Assembly (NCBI GenBank): GCA_006176705.1
Contig: QRFJ01003069.1
Coordinates: 186,001 to 250,000 of the forward strand
Source: Cocos nucifera
Taxonomy: Eukaryota; Streptophyta; Magnoliopsida; Arecales; Arecaceae
DNA length: 64,000 nt
Direction of reading: 5' to 3'
Position 1 is the first letter of the stretch. Every line of letters starts with the position of its first letter. Position numbers and translations under genes: made by a program. Below the pieces are notes generated by a model. It did no database searches. It saw only the letters and a program-made list of their open reading frames with translations, and was not told the origin of the DNA. Of the stretch, positions 11,244-20,956 are shown piece after piece.

Positions 11244-11586
11244 GTGCGATTGGCATGCCCAAATGCTCTTCCTTAAGGCCGATTCCTCGCATCCTCATGG
11301 TGGATTTGCTGACAAAGTCTCCGCCAGAGATTGTCGCACGACCTGCATCATCTCGGTGGGGCCACGAGCCCGATCAGCAGATTGAACTATGCTACATCTG
11401 TGGTGGCTTCGGATGGCCTGGGCTGTCGGGGCTACAACGGGAGTAGATGGACCTGGCGCGTAGGACGCCGATCGTCGAGTCGAAGGTCTCCTGGAGGTAT
11501 TTTTTCTTCAAAAAAGAGGGATCTTCGAAGAGAGAGAAATCATCGCCGAGCACTCCTTTAAGAACAAGGGGACCTCGGAGGTTCGG
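11244..11586 (-). pseudogene. Element C gag leader and N-terminal region (degenerate)
   Basis: This region lies between the gag repeats and the primer site. The block GAGCACTCCTTTAAGAACAA (about 11558) also occurs beside the 5' LTR of E (53580), which supports common ancestry. Short open frames on both strands show no recognisable domain. By position it should hold the 5' untranslated region and gag start. Confidence 0.5.
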
Positions 11587-11603
11587 CCCTCCTTCTAGCG
11601 CCA
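11587..11603 (-). other. Element C primer-binding site
   Basis: On the minus strand it reads TGGCGCTAGAAGGAGGG, three bases from the 5' LTR end. This type of site is common in Tat-lineage gypsy elements. I do not assign the tRNA with certainty. Confidence 0.75.
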
Positions 11604-11606
11604 ATC

Positions 11607-12690
11607 TGTTGACGCAAAAATTGGTCATCGTCGGAGTCTGCTGGAGTTGAGGGCGATGAGGTCGCCACCGGGGACCTGCAAAATAAAGTTCAGTCCGAAG
11701 CCGGTGGGGGAGTGGCTCCGGCAGGACTCTCTAACGATCAAGTCAGCTTTGGCCAACAAGAGTGGAGTGCTCGAGAATAAGTTTCGGAGCTTGGAGAAGA
11801 AGAGGAGAGCTTAGAGATCAGAGTTCTCGGATTAGCGTATCTGGAGCGTCCCTTTTATAGCGGAGCTTAATGGTGATAGCCGCAGCCGCGTGCTGGCGGG
11901 CCGCTCGAGGTTCAATGGAGTCAGTCTCTCGGGAAGGTGCTGTCTGCGGTGGGTTGATGGTGACAGCTGCAGCCACGTGCTGGCGGGCCGCCCGAGGTTC
12001 GGTGGAGTCAGTCTCTCGGGGAGGTGCCATCTGCGGTGGGTTGATGGTGATGGTTGCAGAGCTTGTGACGGACTGATGGTGATGGCTGTAGAGCTAGCTG
12101 AATGAAGGGTTGAAGGCCTTCGTCGTGTGCCCATTTCGGAGGAGTTCGGACTCCTGAAGAGAAAGCTTGGAAGGAGTTCGGCTCCCATAGGCATCTGACT
12201 GGAGGTACGCGGCTAAGGCTCGGCCGTTGGAGAGTTCGGTAGGAGCTTAGTCGACCGAAGGGGGTGTCAGGGAGGAGTCCGGCTCCTGAAGAAGTCCGTC
12301 CGAAGGGTGTCTGGGATGAGTCCAGCTTCTGAAGCAGTCCGACCGAAGGATGTTTAGGATGAGTCCAGCTCCCGAAGAAGTCCGGCCGAAGAGGGAGCTC
12401 GGAGGGGAGTTCTGCTCTCGTAAGCATCTGGCTGGAGGAGTGCGGCTAAGATTTGGCCGCTGGGAGTTCGGAAGGAGCTCGGTTGCTAGAAGTTCGGCTG
12501 AGGGATGACCGCTGAGGAGTTCGGCCGCTGAGAAGTCCGAAGGAGCACGGCCGGCTGAGCAGTTCGACCGACTGTAAGGGTTCGGCTAAGACCCATCTGC
12601 TGGGCATCCGAGGAGCTCTTCTGCGGCTACTAGTTGCATTAGGCTGGGCATCGAACTAAACTTCGGTGGGAGCGGGGTTTATCCCCAATA
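11607..12690 (-). repeat. Element C 5' LTR
   Basis: It is 1084 bp, the partner of 6087-7127. It begins TGTTGACGC and ends ATCCCCAATA (CA mutated to TA). It is about 40 bp longer than the left copy through small insertions in the GGAGTTCGG-rich part. Confidence 0.9.
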
Positions 12691-12695
12691 GGAGG

Positions 12696-12769
12696 TGTTA
12701 GGTATAAGGCATGGTTAGTGACCAAGGGATACTTCTAGAAGAAAGGCATTGATTTTAGTGAAGTATTTT
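12696..12769 (+). pseudogene. Element B reverse transcriptase, continuation after element C
   Basis: The frame reads RYKAWLVTKGYF, stop, KKGIDFSEVFSP, the copia RT block that directly follows the portion ending at 6086. It breaks off at SP, where resistance-gene-related sequence starts. The rest of RT, including YVDD, is missing from B. Confidence 0.87.
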
Positions 12770-12816
12770 CACCAAGCAACCTTTTATTTTTTCACCAAGC
12801 AACCTTTTATTTTTGA
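12770..12816 (+). repeat. 23-bp direct duplication at the capture junction
   Basis: CACCAAGCAACCTTTTATTT occurs twice with a 23-bp period, starting at 12770 and 12793. It marks the left junction between element B's RT and the captured sequence. Confidence 0.85.
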
Positions 12817-13594
12817 GGATAAATTATCACCGCCTTTTGCCCTCCCATGCAACTAATAAAGCTATTCCCGCACCCCACCTCCGCCCCCGCACCCCCCACC
12901 CATCATCCCCCTAGATTTCTGTAACTATGGGAATGATAGCCAATTTACCTTTCAATAGATTGCTTGTTGCTTGTTTTTGTTGAAGATGAGAGATACCTAT
13001 ACCGAGATGTCAAACTATTTGAGAAAGAATAGAAAAAAAATTAAGATCACATCATGAAACGTCTTACCGGGGACGGCTAAAAAATTTGTCTCATGATTAT
13101 GCAACATGCACTTTGTTTGAGCAATATTAAGGCATCAAGATTCAACAGATTGGGCCGAATGGACCAAAGCAATAGCTCCAGTCTGCAGGGTGCTAAATAT
13201 AATACTTTTCCCAAGCCGAGAAAAGAAATAAATAAAAAACTGATATCACGGGCTAATTTGATTAGAATATGTACCTGAAACGATGCATGCTGCATGTGTT
13301 GTTTATATGATGGACGTCTTCCATGAGTCCGCCCCTGGCTGCATGGACCACAGGGGATTTGCCCCCAACTTGAGCATGGATGGGGAGCGAAGGGAAGCAT
13401 GACTATTCTTCACTAATATCTTGTAGCATGACGGAACGTCCTGGTACAAGCAATTTCCTTTCCCCTTTCAGCCATCTATCTGAAAAAGTGTGACGGTTCA
13501 GGCTGTAGGTCATACTAATTTGTAATCCCTCAAGGACGGTCGCATGATATATTTTGTTTTTGAGAATCAACTAGTGGAGAGAAGGGAAACACGG
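12817..13594 (-). other. Captured sequence downstream of the resistance-gene tail
   Basis: No transposon motif is visible. Relative to the LRR frame this is the 3' side, so it is likely gene 3' UTR or flank. It holds a C-rich stretch at 12830-12910 and two related ~30-bp blocks (GAAGGGAAGCATGACTATTC at about 13390, GAAGGGAAACACGGTCATTC at about 13577). An open frame at 13077-13400 has no recognisable domain and I do not call it a gene. Confidence 0.55.
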
Positions 13595-13838
13595 TCATTC
13601 TTCACTAGCAGCACCTACTAACCACTTAGGAAGAGAGTTTTCAGCTTCTCGATCATCAAGCTCTATGTGCTCGATGGCATCCACACCCTCCACAACCTTC
13701 AACTCCTCGCAATTATGAATCAATAGATCTTTTAGCACCGAAAAGTTCGACACCCTCTCCAAACTTGAGTTGTCCATCAAGAGCAATTCTGTAAGAGAGT
13801 GGAGATCCTGTATTTCTGTCAAGCTATGCGCACCTTTA
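13595..13838 (-). pseudogene. NB-LRR resistance-gene tail (leucine-rich repeats) captured in element B
   Basis: Minus-strand translation gives LTEIQDLHSLTELLLMDNSS, then 'LKDLLIHNCEELKVVEGVD' and 'IEHIELDDREAENSLPKWLV', with a stop at 13595. The pattern of LxxLxLxxC-type repeats and the final 'LPKWL' resemble the last repeats of plant CC-NB-LRR immune receptors, where they help recognise ligands and hold the receptor inactive. Only about 80 codons remain, with no NB-ARC domain. The first residues of the open frame (13839-13879) come from element B sequence, so the frame is chimeric. It may be a fragment of a neighbouring resistance gene. Function is unlikely. Confidence 0.75.
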
Positions 13839-13927
13839 ATGTTTAGCCTGTTTGGAGGTATTCCTTGGCCACTAACCATGCCTTATACCTAACACCTTTA
13901 AGGCACGGTTAGTGGTCAATGACAGGC
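13839..13927. repeat. Inverted and direct micro-duplications of element B at the right capture junction
   Basis: Three short pieces of B are shuffled here. An ATGTTTAGCCTGTTTGGAGG copy at 13841 duplicates the RNase H segment at 13932. A reverse-complement copy of the RT bases 12694-12728 lies at about 13861-13895. A forward copy of part of it follows at about 13898-13916. The inverted and forward pieces form a near-perfect hairpin (arms CCACTAACCATGCCTTA and its complement). Confidence 0.82.
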
Positions 13928-14368
13928 TTTATGTTTAGCCTATTTGGAGATCCAGTCTCGTGGAGATCATGCTTGCAATCCATCATGGCTTTATCTATAA
14001 CTAAGGTGGAATACATAGGTGTTACAGAGGTAGCAAAGGAGGCTCCATGGTTGAAAGGATTGATATTGGAGATGGGTCTCATGTAGGAGGCTATCAGGAT
14101 GCACTGCGATAGTCAAAGTGCATTGTTATTTGCTCAAAACTCTATCTACCATGCAAAAATGAAACACATCGACATCAGGTACCACCGGATCAGAGAACTT
14201 ATAGAAGAAGGTGAAGTAAAGCTGGTGAAAGTCTACACCAAGGAGAATCCAATAGATTCACTAACAAAAGTTCTTCTTCGGGATAGCTTTCGTAAATGTA
14301 TGAAATCAATATATCTGATGGACAGGATAGACTTGCCTCAAGCCTTAGGGTACCAAGGTGGAGATTGA
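13928..14368 (+). pseudogene. Element B RNase H and pol C-terminus
   Basis: The frame resumes with FMFSLFGDPVSWRS, then 'LQSIMALSITKVEYI', the copia RNase H motif with one glutamate of TEAEY kept as VEY. The open stretch 14099-14368 encodes 'HCDSQSALLFAQN', 'AKMKHIDIRYHRIRELIEEG', 'TKENPIDSLTKVL' and the C-terminal ALGYQGGD. The stop TGA overlaps the start of the 3' LTR (14366). RNase H would remove the RNA strand of the hybrid. The 5' part of the domain is lost to the captured sequence. Confidence 0.88.
14351..14365 (+). other. Element B polypurine tract
   Basis: TACCAAGGTGGAGAT lies directly before the 3' LTR. The equivalent spot in element F reads CACCAAGATGGAGAT, which links the two families. 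Confidence 0.82.
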
Positions 14369-15045
14369 AAGAGCAAGTATGGTGCTCCCAAGTCTTGGAA
14401 GACTATGAAGGAGTTAAGATGGTGGCTCCTGAAGGCTAGGATTGGCCGGAGATGGATCAGCAAAGATAAAGATGCTGGCACACAGTCGGATTGGCTCAGA
14501 TACAGACCAAGTCAGCTCGATCTCAGGAAAATAGAAGACATGGTTTGGGAGGATGCAGTCGAGCCGGCTCGACTTCTGACCGAGCTAGCTCGATGGTGCC
14601 AAATAGATCTAGACAGATTTTCTATTTGGTCTCAGATTGGATCTAATCTAAGGGATCTTAAGGCTTGGTATGAGAGGTCTTAAGATGGCTAATTCATGTA
14701 TTATGCTAGGTTTTTAGTCCAGGGATGAGAGCATGCAAGATATGGGTTTACATGGCCTTAGGTGAGTGTTTTCATGTATAGATTAGCCGAGGAGAGTTTT
14801 TTAGGACTGAGTCGTGTTGACTTAGGGTGTCTATATATATACTTGTATATGTAGATTACAGAAGAAAGAGAATGAATTGAATCCCTTTTTTCTCTGAAAC
14901 CTTAGCTTTCTCTCTTTCTCGCTCTGCCACCATCTCATATTCTTATTATCTGATTTTTATCTTTCTTGCTATCATTTCTAACTTGCTTTCTTAGAGTTGA
15001 TAGAAGGTACAAGGATTTCCACAAGTCTTGAAATAATTCATAACA
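14366..15045 (+). repeat. Element B 3' LTR
   Basis: It is 680 bp, begins TGAAAGAGC and ends CATAACA. It is followed by TTGCC (15046-15050), the right target copy. It lacks roughly 40 bp of the GAGCTAGCTC palindrome cluster found in the 5' LTR. Confidence 0.92.
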
Positions 15046-15580
15046 TTGCCTAATCATGTCTATAGACTTAAGAAAACTCTATATGAATTAAAACAAGCTC
15101 CTAGGGCTTGTATGATAGATTGAGCAAATTTTTATTAAATAATAATTTTAAAAGAGAAAATATAGATAAAATATTATTCATTAAAAAAATTAAATAATTT
15201 ATTAAGTGTACAATTGTATGTTGATGACATTGTGTTTGGAGTTACTAATGAGATTTTGTGTAGATAATTTGCTAGTCTTATATAGGGATAGTTCGAGATG
15301 AGCATGATACGAGAACTTAATTTTTTTTTTGGACTCCAAATCAAGCAATTATATGAGGAGATATTCATCAACTAAAGCAAATACATAAAAAAAATGTTAA
15401 ATAAATTTGGGATGAAAAATATTAGAGGCAGCGGTACCCCTATGAGCATAAGTTGTAAGCTTAACCAAGATGTAAAAAAAAAATTGTAGATCCCAAGTTA
15501 TATCGAGGTAAGATTGGATTTTTGCTTTATTTAACTAAAAGTTGATCCGACATATTGTTTAGTGTATGCATGTGTGCTTG
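15046..15580 (+). pseudogene. Element A reverse transcriptase, 3' part
   Basis: Directly after element B the frame gives NHVYRLKKTLYELKQAPRA, followed at about 15205-15260 by 'VQLYVDDIVFGVTN', the RT active site (YVDD intact). 'FGMKNI' and 'GTPMS' follow at about 15405-15450. The frame is broken by stops and several shifts. Together with 2101-2596 it makes a recognisable but dead copia RT. Confidence 0.87.
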
Positions 15581-16194
15581 ATATCAATCAAATCCTAAAA
15601 AATCATATGTAGCTGCAATTAAAATTTTTTTTAAATATTTGATAAATACTCAAGATATAGGCTTATGGTACTTAAAGCAATCTTTACTAGATTTAATTGG
15701 ATATAGTGATTCAGATTTTGCTGGTTGTTGCTTAGATAGGAAGAGTATAAGTGGAACATGTCAATTCTAGGAGTAAATTTGATCTTATGATTTAGTAAAA
15801 AATAAAGCTCAGTAGCCTTGTCTATGGCAGAAGTCGAATACATTGCTGCTGGGAGTTATTATGCTCAACTATTATGAATCAAACAACAACTAAAAAACTA
15901 TGGTATCACTTATAACAATATTTTTATTCGATGTGATAATACTAGTGCCATAAATTTAACAAAGAATCTAATATTATACTCAAGAACAAAATATATAAAG
16001 ATTAGACATCATTTCATTAGAGACTATGTATAAAATAATGATATAACTCTTGAGTTTGTGCCAACTGAAAATCAAATTGCAAACATTTTCACTAACCCCT
16101 TGAACGAAGAAAGATTTTGTGCCATAACAAAGAAATTAGGCCTATTTGATCCATATTATTAAAATTATTGAATATGATTGTATGTTGAAATGAT
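15581..16194 (+). pseudogene. Element A RNase H and pol end
   Basis: 'GLWYLKQSLLDLIGYSDSDF'-like sequence (about 15660-15720) is the copia RNase H entry, followed by 'GCCLDRKSISGTCQF'. The AEY block (ALSMAEVEYIAA-like) lies near 15825 and 'IRCDNTSAINLTKN' near 15930 in decayed form. The terminal 'NEERFCAITKKLGLFDPYY' ends with TAA near 16160. Stops occur every few dozen codons. Confidence 0.82.
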
Positions 16195-17680
16195 TGTTGC
16201 AATGTGATAAAACTTTTTGAATTATCTATGCTTAAACTCTTTTAGAAAAGACATGTTTCATTGCAAATTTTTGGGACTAAAATTTTAACTATTCAGTTTT
16301 GTGCCAAATTGAGCCGACTAAGTTAAAATCTTAGTCGACTAAGAACTTAACCTTAGTCGATTAAGTGTCAGAAACTTTGTTAAAAATAGAATACCCGTGA
16401 GACCTTGGTTATTTTCCTTTCACCTTCTCTTAGCCATCCCATCGTAAAACTCTTGGGCATCAAATTTTTCTTAGAAAAACTCCAAATCAAGCACTAAATA
16501 CCCTAGATAGAGAGGATTTGGATCTATGGCACTGAGAAAGAAGAAGCTATGCACACATCCTCAGGTTACGCCTCATGAAAAATGAACATACGAATGTCAG
16601 TCAACAAAATGCATGGATACCTCTGAGTCGCTTTAATCCGGTCTAGCTCTTGTACCTCCAGCCATGTCTTTTCCTCTCTCTCCTCCTCCTTCAACCTCTC
16701 AAGTCGCTATTGCTCTAACATTCTCACCGCTCCATCGATCCACTCCATTCTCTACCCTCATTTAATACCCAACTCTGGCCACGCCCTCTCCTTCAAAGGT
16801 AATACCATCTCTTTAAGGGCAATGACCACTGAAAGGGAAATAGATTTTAAGTTTTTGGAGAAACAAGGGTTTGAGATTGGGGAGTGTCTTGGAATATATA
16901 AGAAATATTTAAGAACTTCAAGAAGAACTTTTGGAATATACATTCAAGAGCCATCAAGTCTATATTAAGTTCATTCATTATGAGAACCATTTTTTAGTGA
17001 TGTGAAGGAAGAGTTTTTTAAAGAATTTTCTGTCCTTCCAATCATCCTCAAAGTAAGAGAAGTCAAGACACAATCATTGAAGAGCTTCACCAACTTCTCT
17101 CAAGCATTCAAGAAGAAGAGCAAAGCAAACAAGCCTTCCATTCACAAACTCTTCTTTTGGGCTTCATTGAGTTTTTCTTTTCAAACTTCTTTACTTATTG
17201 TAATTAAATTTTTTATTTATTTACAAGTTTCTTGGGATGAGAAACTTGGGTTGGTCCAAGCCTAGAGTTGGATATTGTAAAGATTTGATTGGTGAGCCAA
17301 AGATAAAACTAATCTAGATTGATTTTTAGCCCAGGAAAACAATCATTATAAAGGTTATAGTTGGTGAGCCTAAGTCAAAACCAACCAGATTGGATTGTAA
17401 GCTCAAGAAAAAAAATCAAACCATAATCAATTGAGTGATTATAGTTAAATTCTCAAGTGGTTTACTTGAGGAGTGGATATAGGTGTTGAGTTCGGTGCCG
17501 AACCACTATAAAAGCTTGATCTTTGTGTTTATCATTGTGTTATTTATATTGCTCTTATTCTATACTTATGTTTTATATTATTTCACCAAGCATATAATAT
17601 TAAAATTCAGCACAATCATAATTTAAAATTTTTAAATATCTAATTCACCTCCTCTCTTGGGTAGCCATCCTTGGGCAACA
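16195..17680 (+). repeat. Element A 3' LTR (start uncertain)
   Basis: The right end is firm. The bases before 17680 (TAATTCACCTCC...CTTGGGCAACA) match, in reverse complement, the start of the solo SIRE LTR at 19199. A TATAAAAG box lies at 17507-17514. The start is only a guess at TGTTGC (16195), which mirrors the GCAACA end and gives 1486 bp, close to the 1466-bp solo LTR. No convincing purine tract precedes it. Words of the form TAGTCGACTAAG near 16315-16370 form short inverted repeats. Confidence 0.6.
17507..17514 (+). promoter_or_regulatory. Putative TATA box in element A LTR
   Basis: TATAAAAG follows CCGAACCAC, about 170 bp before the LTR end, a usual spot for the copia LTR promoter. It is inferred from position and motif only. 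Confidence 0.5.
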
Positions 17681-17949
17681 GAGGGAGAAAGACAAGAGGA
17701 AGAGTTGTCAGCCATGGAACATTATGGACGAAAGAGGATCACAATTTATAGAATGAAGCATGAGAATCTGGCTCTAATCCAATTTTTGTTAGAGAAGAAG
17801 ACACCCATCTTCTTCCTCCCTTCCCTTCATTTTTTTCTTTTTGGCGCTTTAAAAATTATGCACCTCTTTTAGGCTATTTTTTGGTTGCTAGGCCCATCAA
17901 TTGGACTAGGCCCAAGTTAATCCTAGGTCTATTAGGCCAGGGTATTACA
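17681..17949 (-). repeat. Element H 3' LTR remnant
   Basis: It matches 57216-57484, both holding GCACCTCTTTTRGG and a (G)GGTATTACA end. Element A cut the LTR here, so the remainder should lie left of A, outside the window. The first five bases, GAGGG, would be the right target copy of A if the element boundary is correct. Confidence 0.85.
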
Positions 17950-17967
17950 TTCTCACCCCCTAAAATA
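17950..17967 (-). other. Element H polypurine tract
   Basis: On the minus strand the bases before the LTR read TTTTAGGGGGTGAGAA, purine-rich and directly followed by TGTAATACCC. Confidence 0.72.
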
Positions 17968-19198
17968 TATTTCATATCCTAAATTTCCTAACAAAGATTT
18001 TCAAACTTCAAGGTTTCATGATCTCATTTCCAAGTTTCTATGCATTCTACTTATTTACTTTCCTAATTGGATCTCAGCTAAAAAATAAGGTCCAATACCT
18101 CAAAACATGAATTTTTTTTTGGAGACGATCAAAATTGGACCCATCGCTTATAACAAAAAAAAAAAAAATTCAACATCTTGATTCTAAATTAGAATCAAGT
18201 TTCTTTATCAAAATATCCACTGATTCTAATTAATCGATCCATCATAAGATTAGATCAGAAATGACTCCAATCCATCTCTAGTAAAACAATCTTTAATATT
18301 GTTAGATAACCTCAAACTCTTTTAATCAGGTTGAGGATTGATATTGACTGAAAGTTAAGATTTAGGAGGAAAGAGTTCTACACCAAAATATTCTAGATTC
18401 TAGATCGAGAATCGATGGCCCACTTAACTTTAGACTCAAGATGCTAAAACTAAGCTTAACACATGATAGGAGGACATATTAGTGATAATCACACAATGAC
18501 ATCCGATTTAGTCAACAATTAAAGACATTTTCTTTTTCTTGACATTAAGATCATTCCATGAGAGAAAATCAAATCAAGCCTTTTATTATGAAACTCTCTG
18601 AATCATGAGATAATAATTCCAGCTTATAAATAACTCAGGCCACCATACTTTAGTTGTGCACTCTAATCTGAACCATCAAATTCTCTAGATGTACTAAATG
18701 ACTTTCAAAACATTATTGTGTAATAAAAATAACTAAAATTTAAATTTCAGATAAAGTCAAGAGAAACTTCTAATTCTTGTCCCCAATATGTATGGAACAC
18801 ATCCATTCAAATTATCCCTTAAGTGAATTGACACATTCAAAACCATCATATAAGCTACTTATCATAATTCAAGTAAAAGGAACTAAAAGAATTTTCTCAA
18901 TGCTCTACAAGTTAGGAGGCCTTATATCAATGGCTATTTAAAAAAAATCAACTCAATTATCTCTGCCATAGTTTTCTTCACTAAGATCCTTTATATATAT
19001 CAAGAACTGTCTACGATAGTCATCTAAGCCTCTCGAAATCAATTTCTCCATGAAATACTAAATTGTAATAGTAACCTTAATAACGATGGCCAAAAGAATT
19101 TTGGACCAATTTACAAATCCAAAACTTGATATTACAATTTCGCATAGATCCCATAATCTCTAATAGATATAAATAGGGTCTTTCATCTTCATCCATGG
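17968..19198. other. Element H interior, left segment, no recognisable gene
   Basis: AT-rich sequence with no open frame of note and no gag, protease, RT or integrase motif on either strand. It ends in CATGG (19194-19198), the left target copy of the solo LTR. Confidence 0.6.
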
Positions 19199-20664
19199 TG
19201 TTGCCCAGAGAAAGCAACCCAAGAGGGGTTGGGATGGGGGGGGGGGGTGTGAATTGGGTTTATAAAATTTTAGTCAAATTTTGGACTTTAGACAAGACTG
19301 TGCTTCAATTGAAGATAAGTTGTGTGTTTGAAGAATGTATGATGGATACAACAGCGAAATTAGGATATAAGCAAGCAAAGCTTAAATTAAAATAATACAA
19401 AGCAAATATAAAAAATAAATAGAGCAAGCACACTACAAAGACAAAAAAAATTATAGTGGTTCAGATTAACCCACTCTTATGTCTACTCTCCAAGCTTTCC
19501 TTAGGATTTCTTTTATAATCCCTACATTACAATACGTTTGTTTCAACCTAGGATCATAAACAAACCTAGTTAATTTTGTTGGGGTCACTAATTATAATCC
19601 TACACTGATAGTTTTTCGGATTCACTATCAACCCAGTTGGTTTTAACCCAACAGCACCAACCATAATCTTTACAACATCCAGTTATCGGCTTGGACATGT
19701 CTATATCCCAAATTTCTTTTCTCCAAAAAAACTTATAAAGAAATATGAATACAATATATAAAAATTCAATACAAAATTAAAAGAAAAAGAACTCTTTTTG
19801 AAGTTTGAAGGAGAGGCTGAATAATAGCTCTAGAAGCTTTATATTTTCTTCCTTGAAGGCTGAGAGAAAGCTTAAATAATTGAGGATGATCACACTTGAA
19901 AGCACTTTGAATTTGATGTAAAAAATCCTTTCTTTTCTCTCTTTTTCTTTTGATATTCAATGAACCTCACTAATTTTAATGTTTTACTCTTTTATCTCTT
20001 AATCTCTTAGTTTCAAATATTTTTCTTACTCTTTATATACTTGGAAGTTGCTAACGAATGACTTTTGATCATTGGAAGGCTTGGACTAGCCGTTGGAGTA
20101 GAGAAATATCCATTAGAGAAGTACAGAAAACTAGTCATTATGGTCTGTCCCGTGATTGAGTTCAACTCTATTCCCTTTGGGGTTGACACTTTCTGCTCTA
20201 GAATTGATTCTAATTTTTTTTGGATCAATACTTCTAGGGATCTAAAAAATTTTATTTTCTATCTTCTATTTTGTGCAATATAGGTCGACCCATGGATTAT
20301 CCTCTAGCATAGGGATTGACCTGTGGGTCATTCCTTCTACATGCCAGCACATGCCAATAAACTAGGATCGACACCTCTGCTCTAGGATCAACACCTGGCC
20401 TTCTTGAACTTTGAAATCTTCATTTTTTTACTTCGTTTTAGGATAGGGGTCAACATCTTTTGCTCTAGGTCGACTTCACCAAGTCTAATACTTAAAATTA
20501 TTTCTTTGAAATCCTTGACTTGGTGATTTTTTGTGTGAATTTTTTTCTGGATTAGTTCTTCAATTTGAACAACTTAAAATACCTATATCTACTCTTAAAA
20601 TAAATGGTTAGATACTTAAATACTTAAAATTTGACAATCATCAAAATCAATCATGAGGCCAACA
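19199..20664 (-). mobile_element. Solo SIRE-type copia LTR
   Basis: It is 1466 bp, TGTTGCCCAG to GGCCAACA in plus orientation. On the minus strand it starts TGTTGGCCTCATGATTG, a typical SIRE LTR start, and ends in the GGGCAACA also seen at 17680. The perfect duplication CATGG at 19194-19198 and 20665-20669 proves an insertion later reduced by LTR-LTR recombination. A G-run of 12 lies at about 19236-19247. An open frame at 19195-19395 is not a gene. Confidence 0.92.
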
Positions 20665-20669
20665 CATGG

Positions 20670-20951
20670 ATGGCAATCAAAGATTCTACCGAAATAAATA
20701 TTCTACAATCTTAAAATCAATTTCTTCATTTGGAAATACATATATTTACAACACCCCCAACTATATTTTTTTCCTCATTTATGTCAATTTATACATGATC
20801 CACATAATACATGATCCATATACCAGATTCAACTTAGAAAAATATTCTAATTAGATATCATAAAATACTTTTCTTTTCTTAGTCCAAACTATAAACAAAT
20901 TTTAAAGAATGAATATTTATCTTGCCACTAAATAGTTAACTTCAGAACTAG
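20670..20951. other. Element H interior, middle segment, no recognisable gene
   Basis: A short AT-rich stretch between the solo LTR and array D. No motif seen. It ends in GAGCA (20952-20956), the left target copy of D. Confidence 0.55.
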
Positions 20952-20956
20952 GAGCA

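Larger units (their letters stand above)
6087..12690 (-). mobile_element. Element C: gag-only Tat-type Ty3/gypsy element inserted in B
   Basis: LTRs at 6087-7127 and 11607-12690 are direct copies beginning TGTTGACG and ending CCCCAACA (right copy CCCCAATA). The duplication is GAAGG (6082-6086) and GGAGG (12691-12695). The primer site lies left of the right LTR and the purine tract lies right of the left LTR, so the element reads on the minus strand. The interior (about 4.5 kb) holds gag remnants (9640-11606) and a tandem hairpin array (about 7200-9550). No protease, RT or integrase motif was seen. It is a non-autonomous relative of element E, with matching sequence beside the LTRs. It is clearly more GC- and CpG-rich than its surroundings. 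Confidence 0.9.
2597..15045 (+). mobile_element. Element B: Tork-type Ty1/copia retrotransposon inserted in element A
   Basis: Two direct LTRs (2597-3314 and 14366-15045) flank gag-pol remnants on the plus strand. The duplication is TTTCC (2592-2596) and TTGCC (15046-15050), one mismatch. The right LTR begins TGAAAG and both end in AACA. The left LTR begins TAAAAG, its TG mutated. A Met-tRNA primer site follows the left LTR and a purine tract precedes the right LTR. The gag resembles the Tork/TNT1 group (KFDGKENFF, LLCSLPLSYDPL). B is split at 6087-12690 by C, and about 1 kb of its RT/RNase H region is replaced by resistance-gene sequence. Confidence 0.93.
1..17680 (+). mobile_element. Element A: SIRE-type Ty1/copia retrotransposon, 5' end outside the window
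   Basis: Gag tail, protease, integrase, RT and RNase H follow in copia order on the plus strand, then a 3' LTR ending in GGGCAACA at 17680. The gag has a long coiled coil before the zinc knuckle, and a 'WVPKGT' segment is repeated in degenerate form after it. Both are typical of the SIRE/Maximus lineage. Stops and frameshifts occur throughout, so it is dead. Its RT is split at 2596/15051 by element B. The reading resumes after B with the expected residues (NHVYRLKKTLYELKQAP), which proves the nesting. At its right end A sits inside the LTR of element H, because the bases after 17680 match H's LTR at about 57220. Confidence 0.88.

Noticed and set aside
13077..13400. 107-codon minus-strand ORF as a gene
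   Set aside because: No recognised domain, cysteine/proline-rich noise, located 3' of the captured LRR fragment, no start context.
13595..13879. LRR ORF as a small functional gene
   Set aside because: The first ~15 codons are element B junction sequence, the NB-ARC domain is missing, and the piece sits inside a retrotransposon.
16758..17265. ORFs in the element A 3' LTR
   Set aside because: Short, no domain, within LTR sequence that is normally noncoding.
19195..19395. 66-codon ORF starting at the solo LTR
   Set aside because: Contains a poly-G run and lies in LTR sequence with the opposite orientation.
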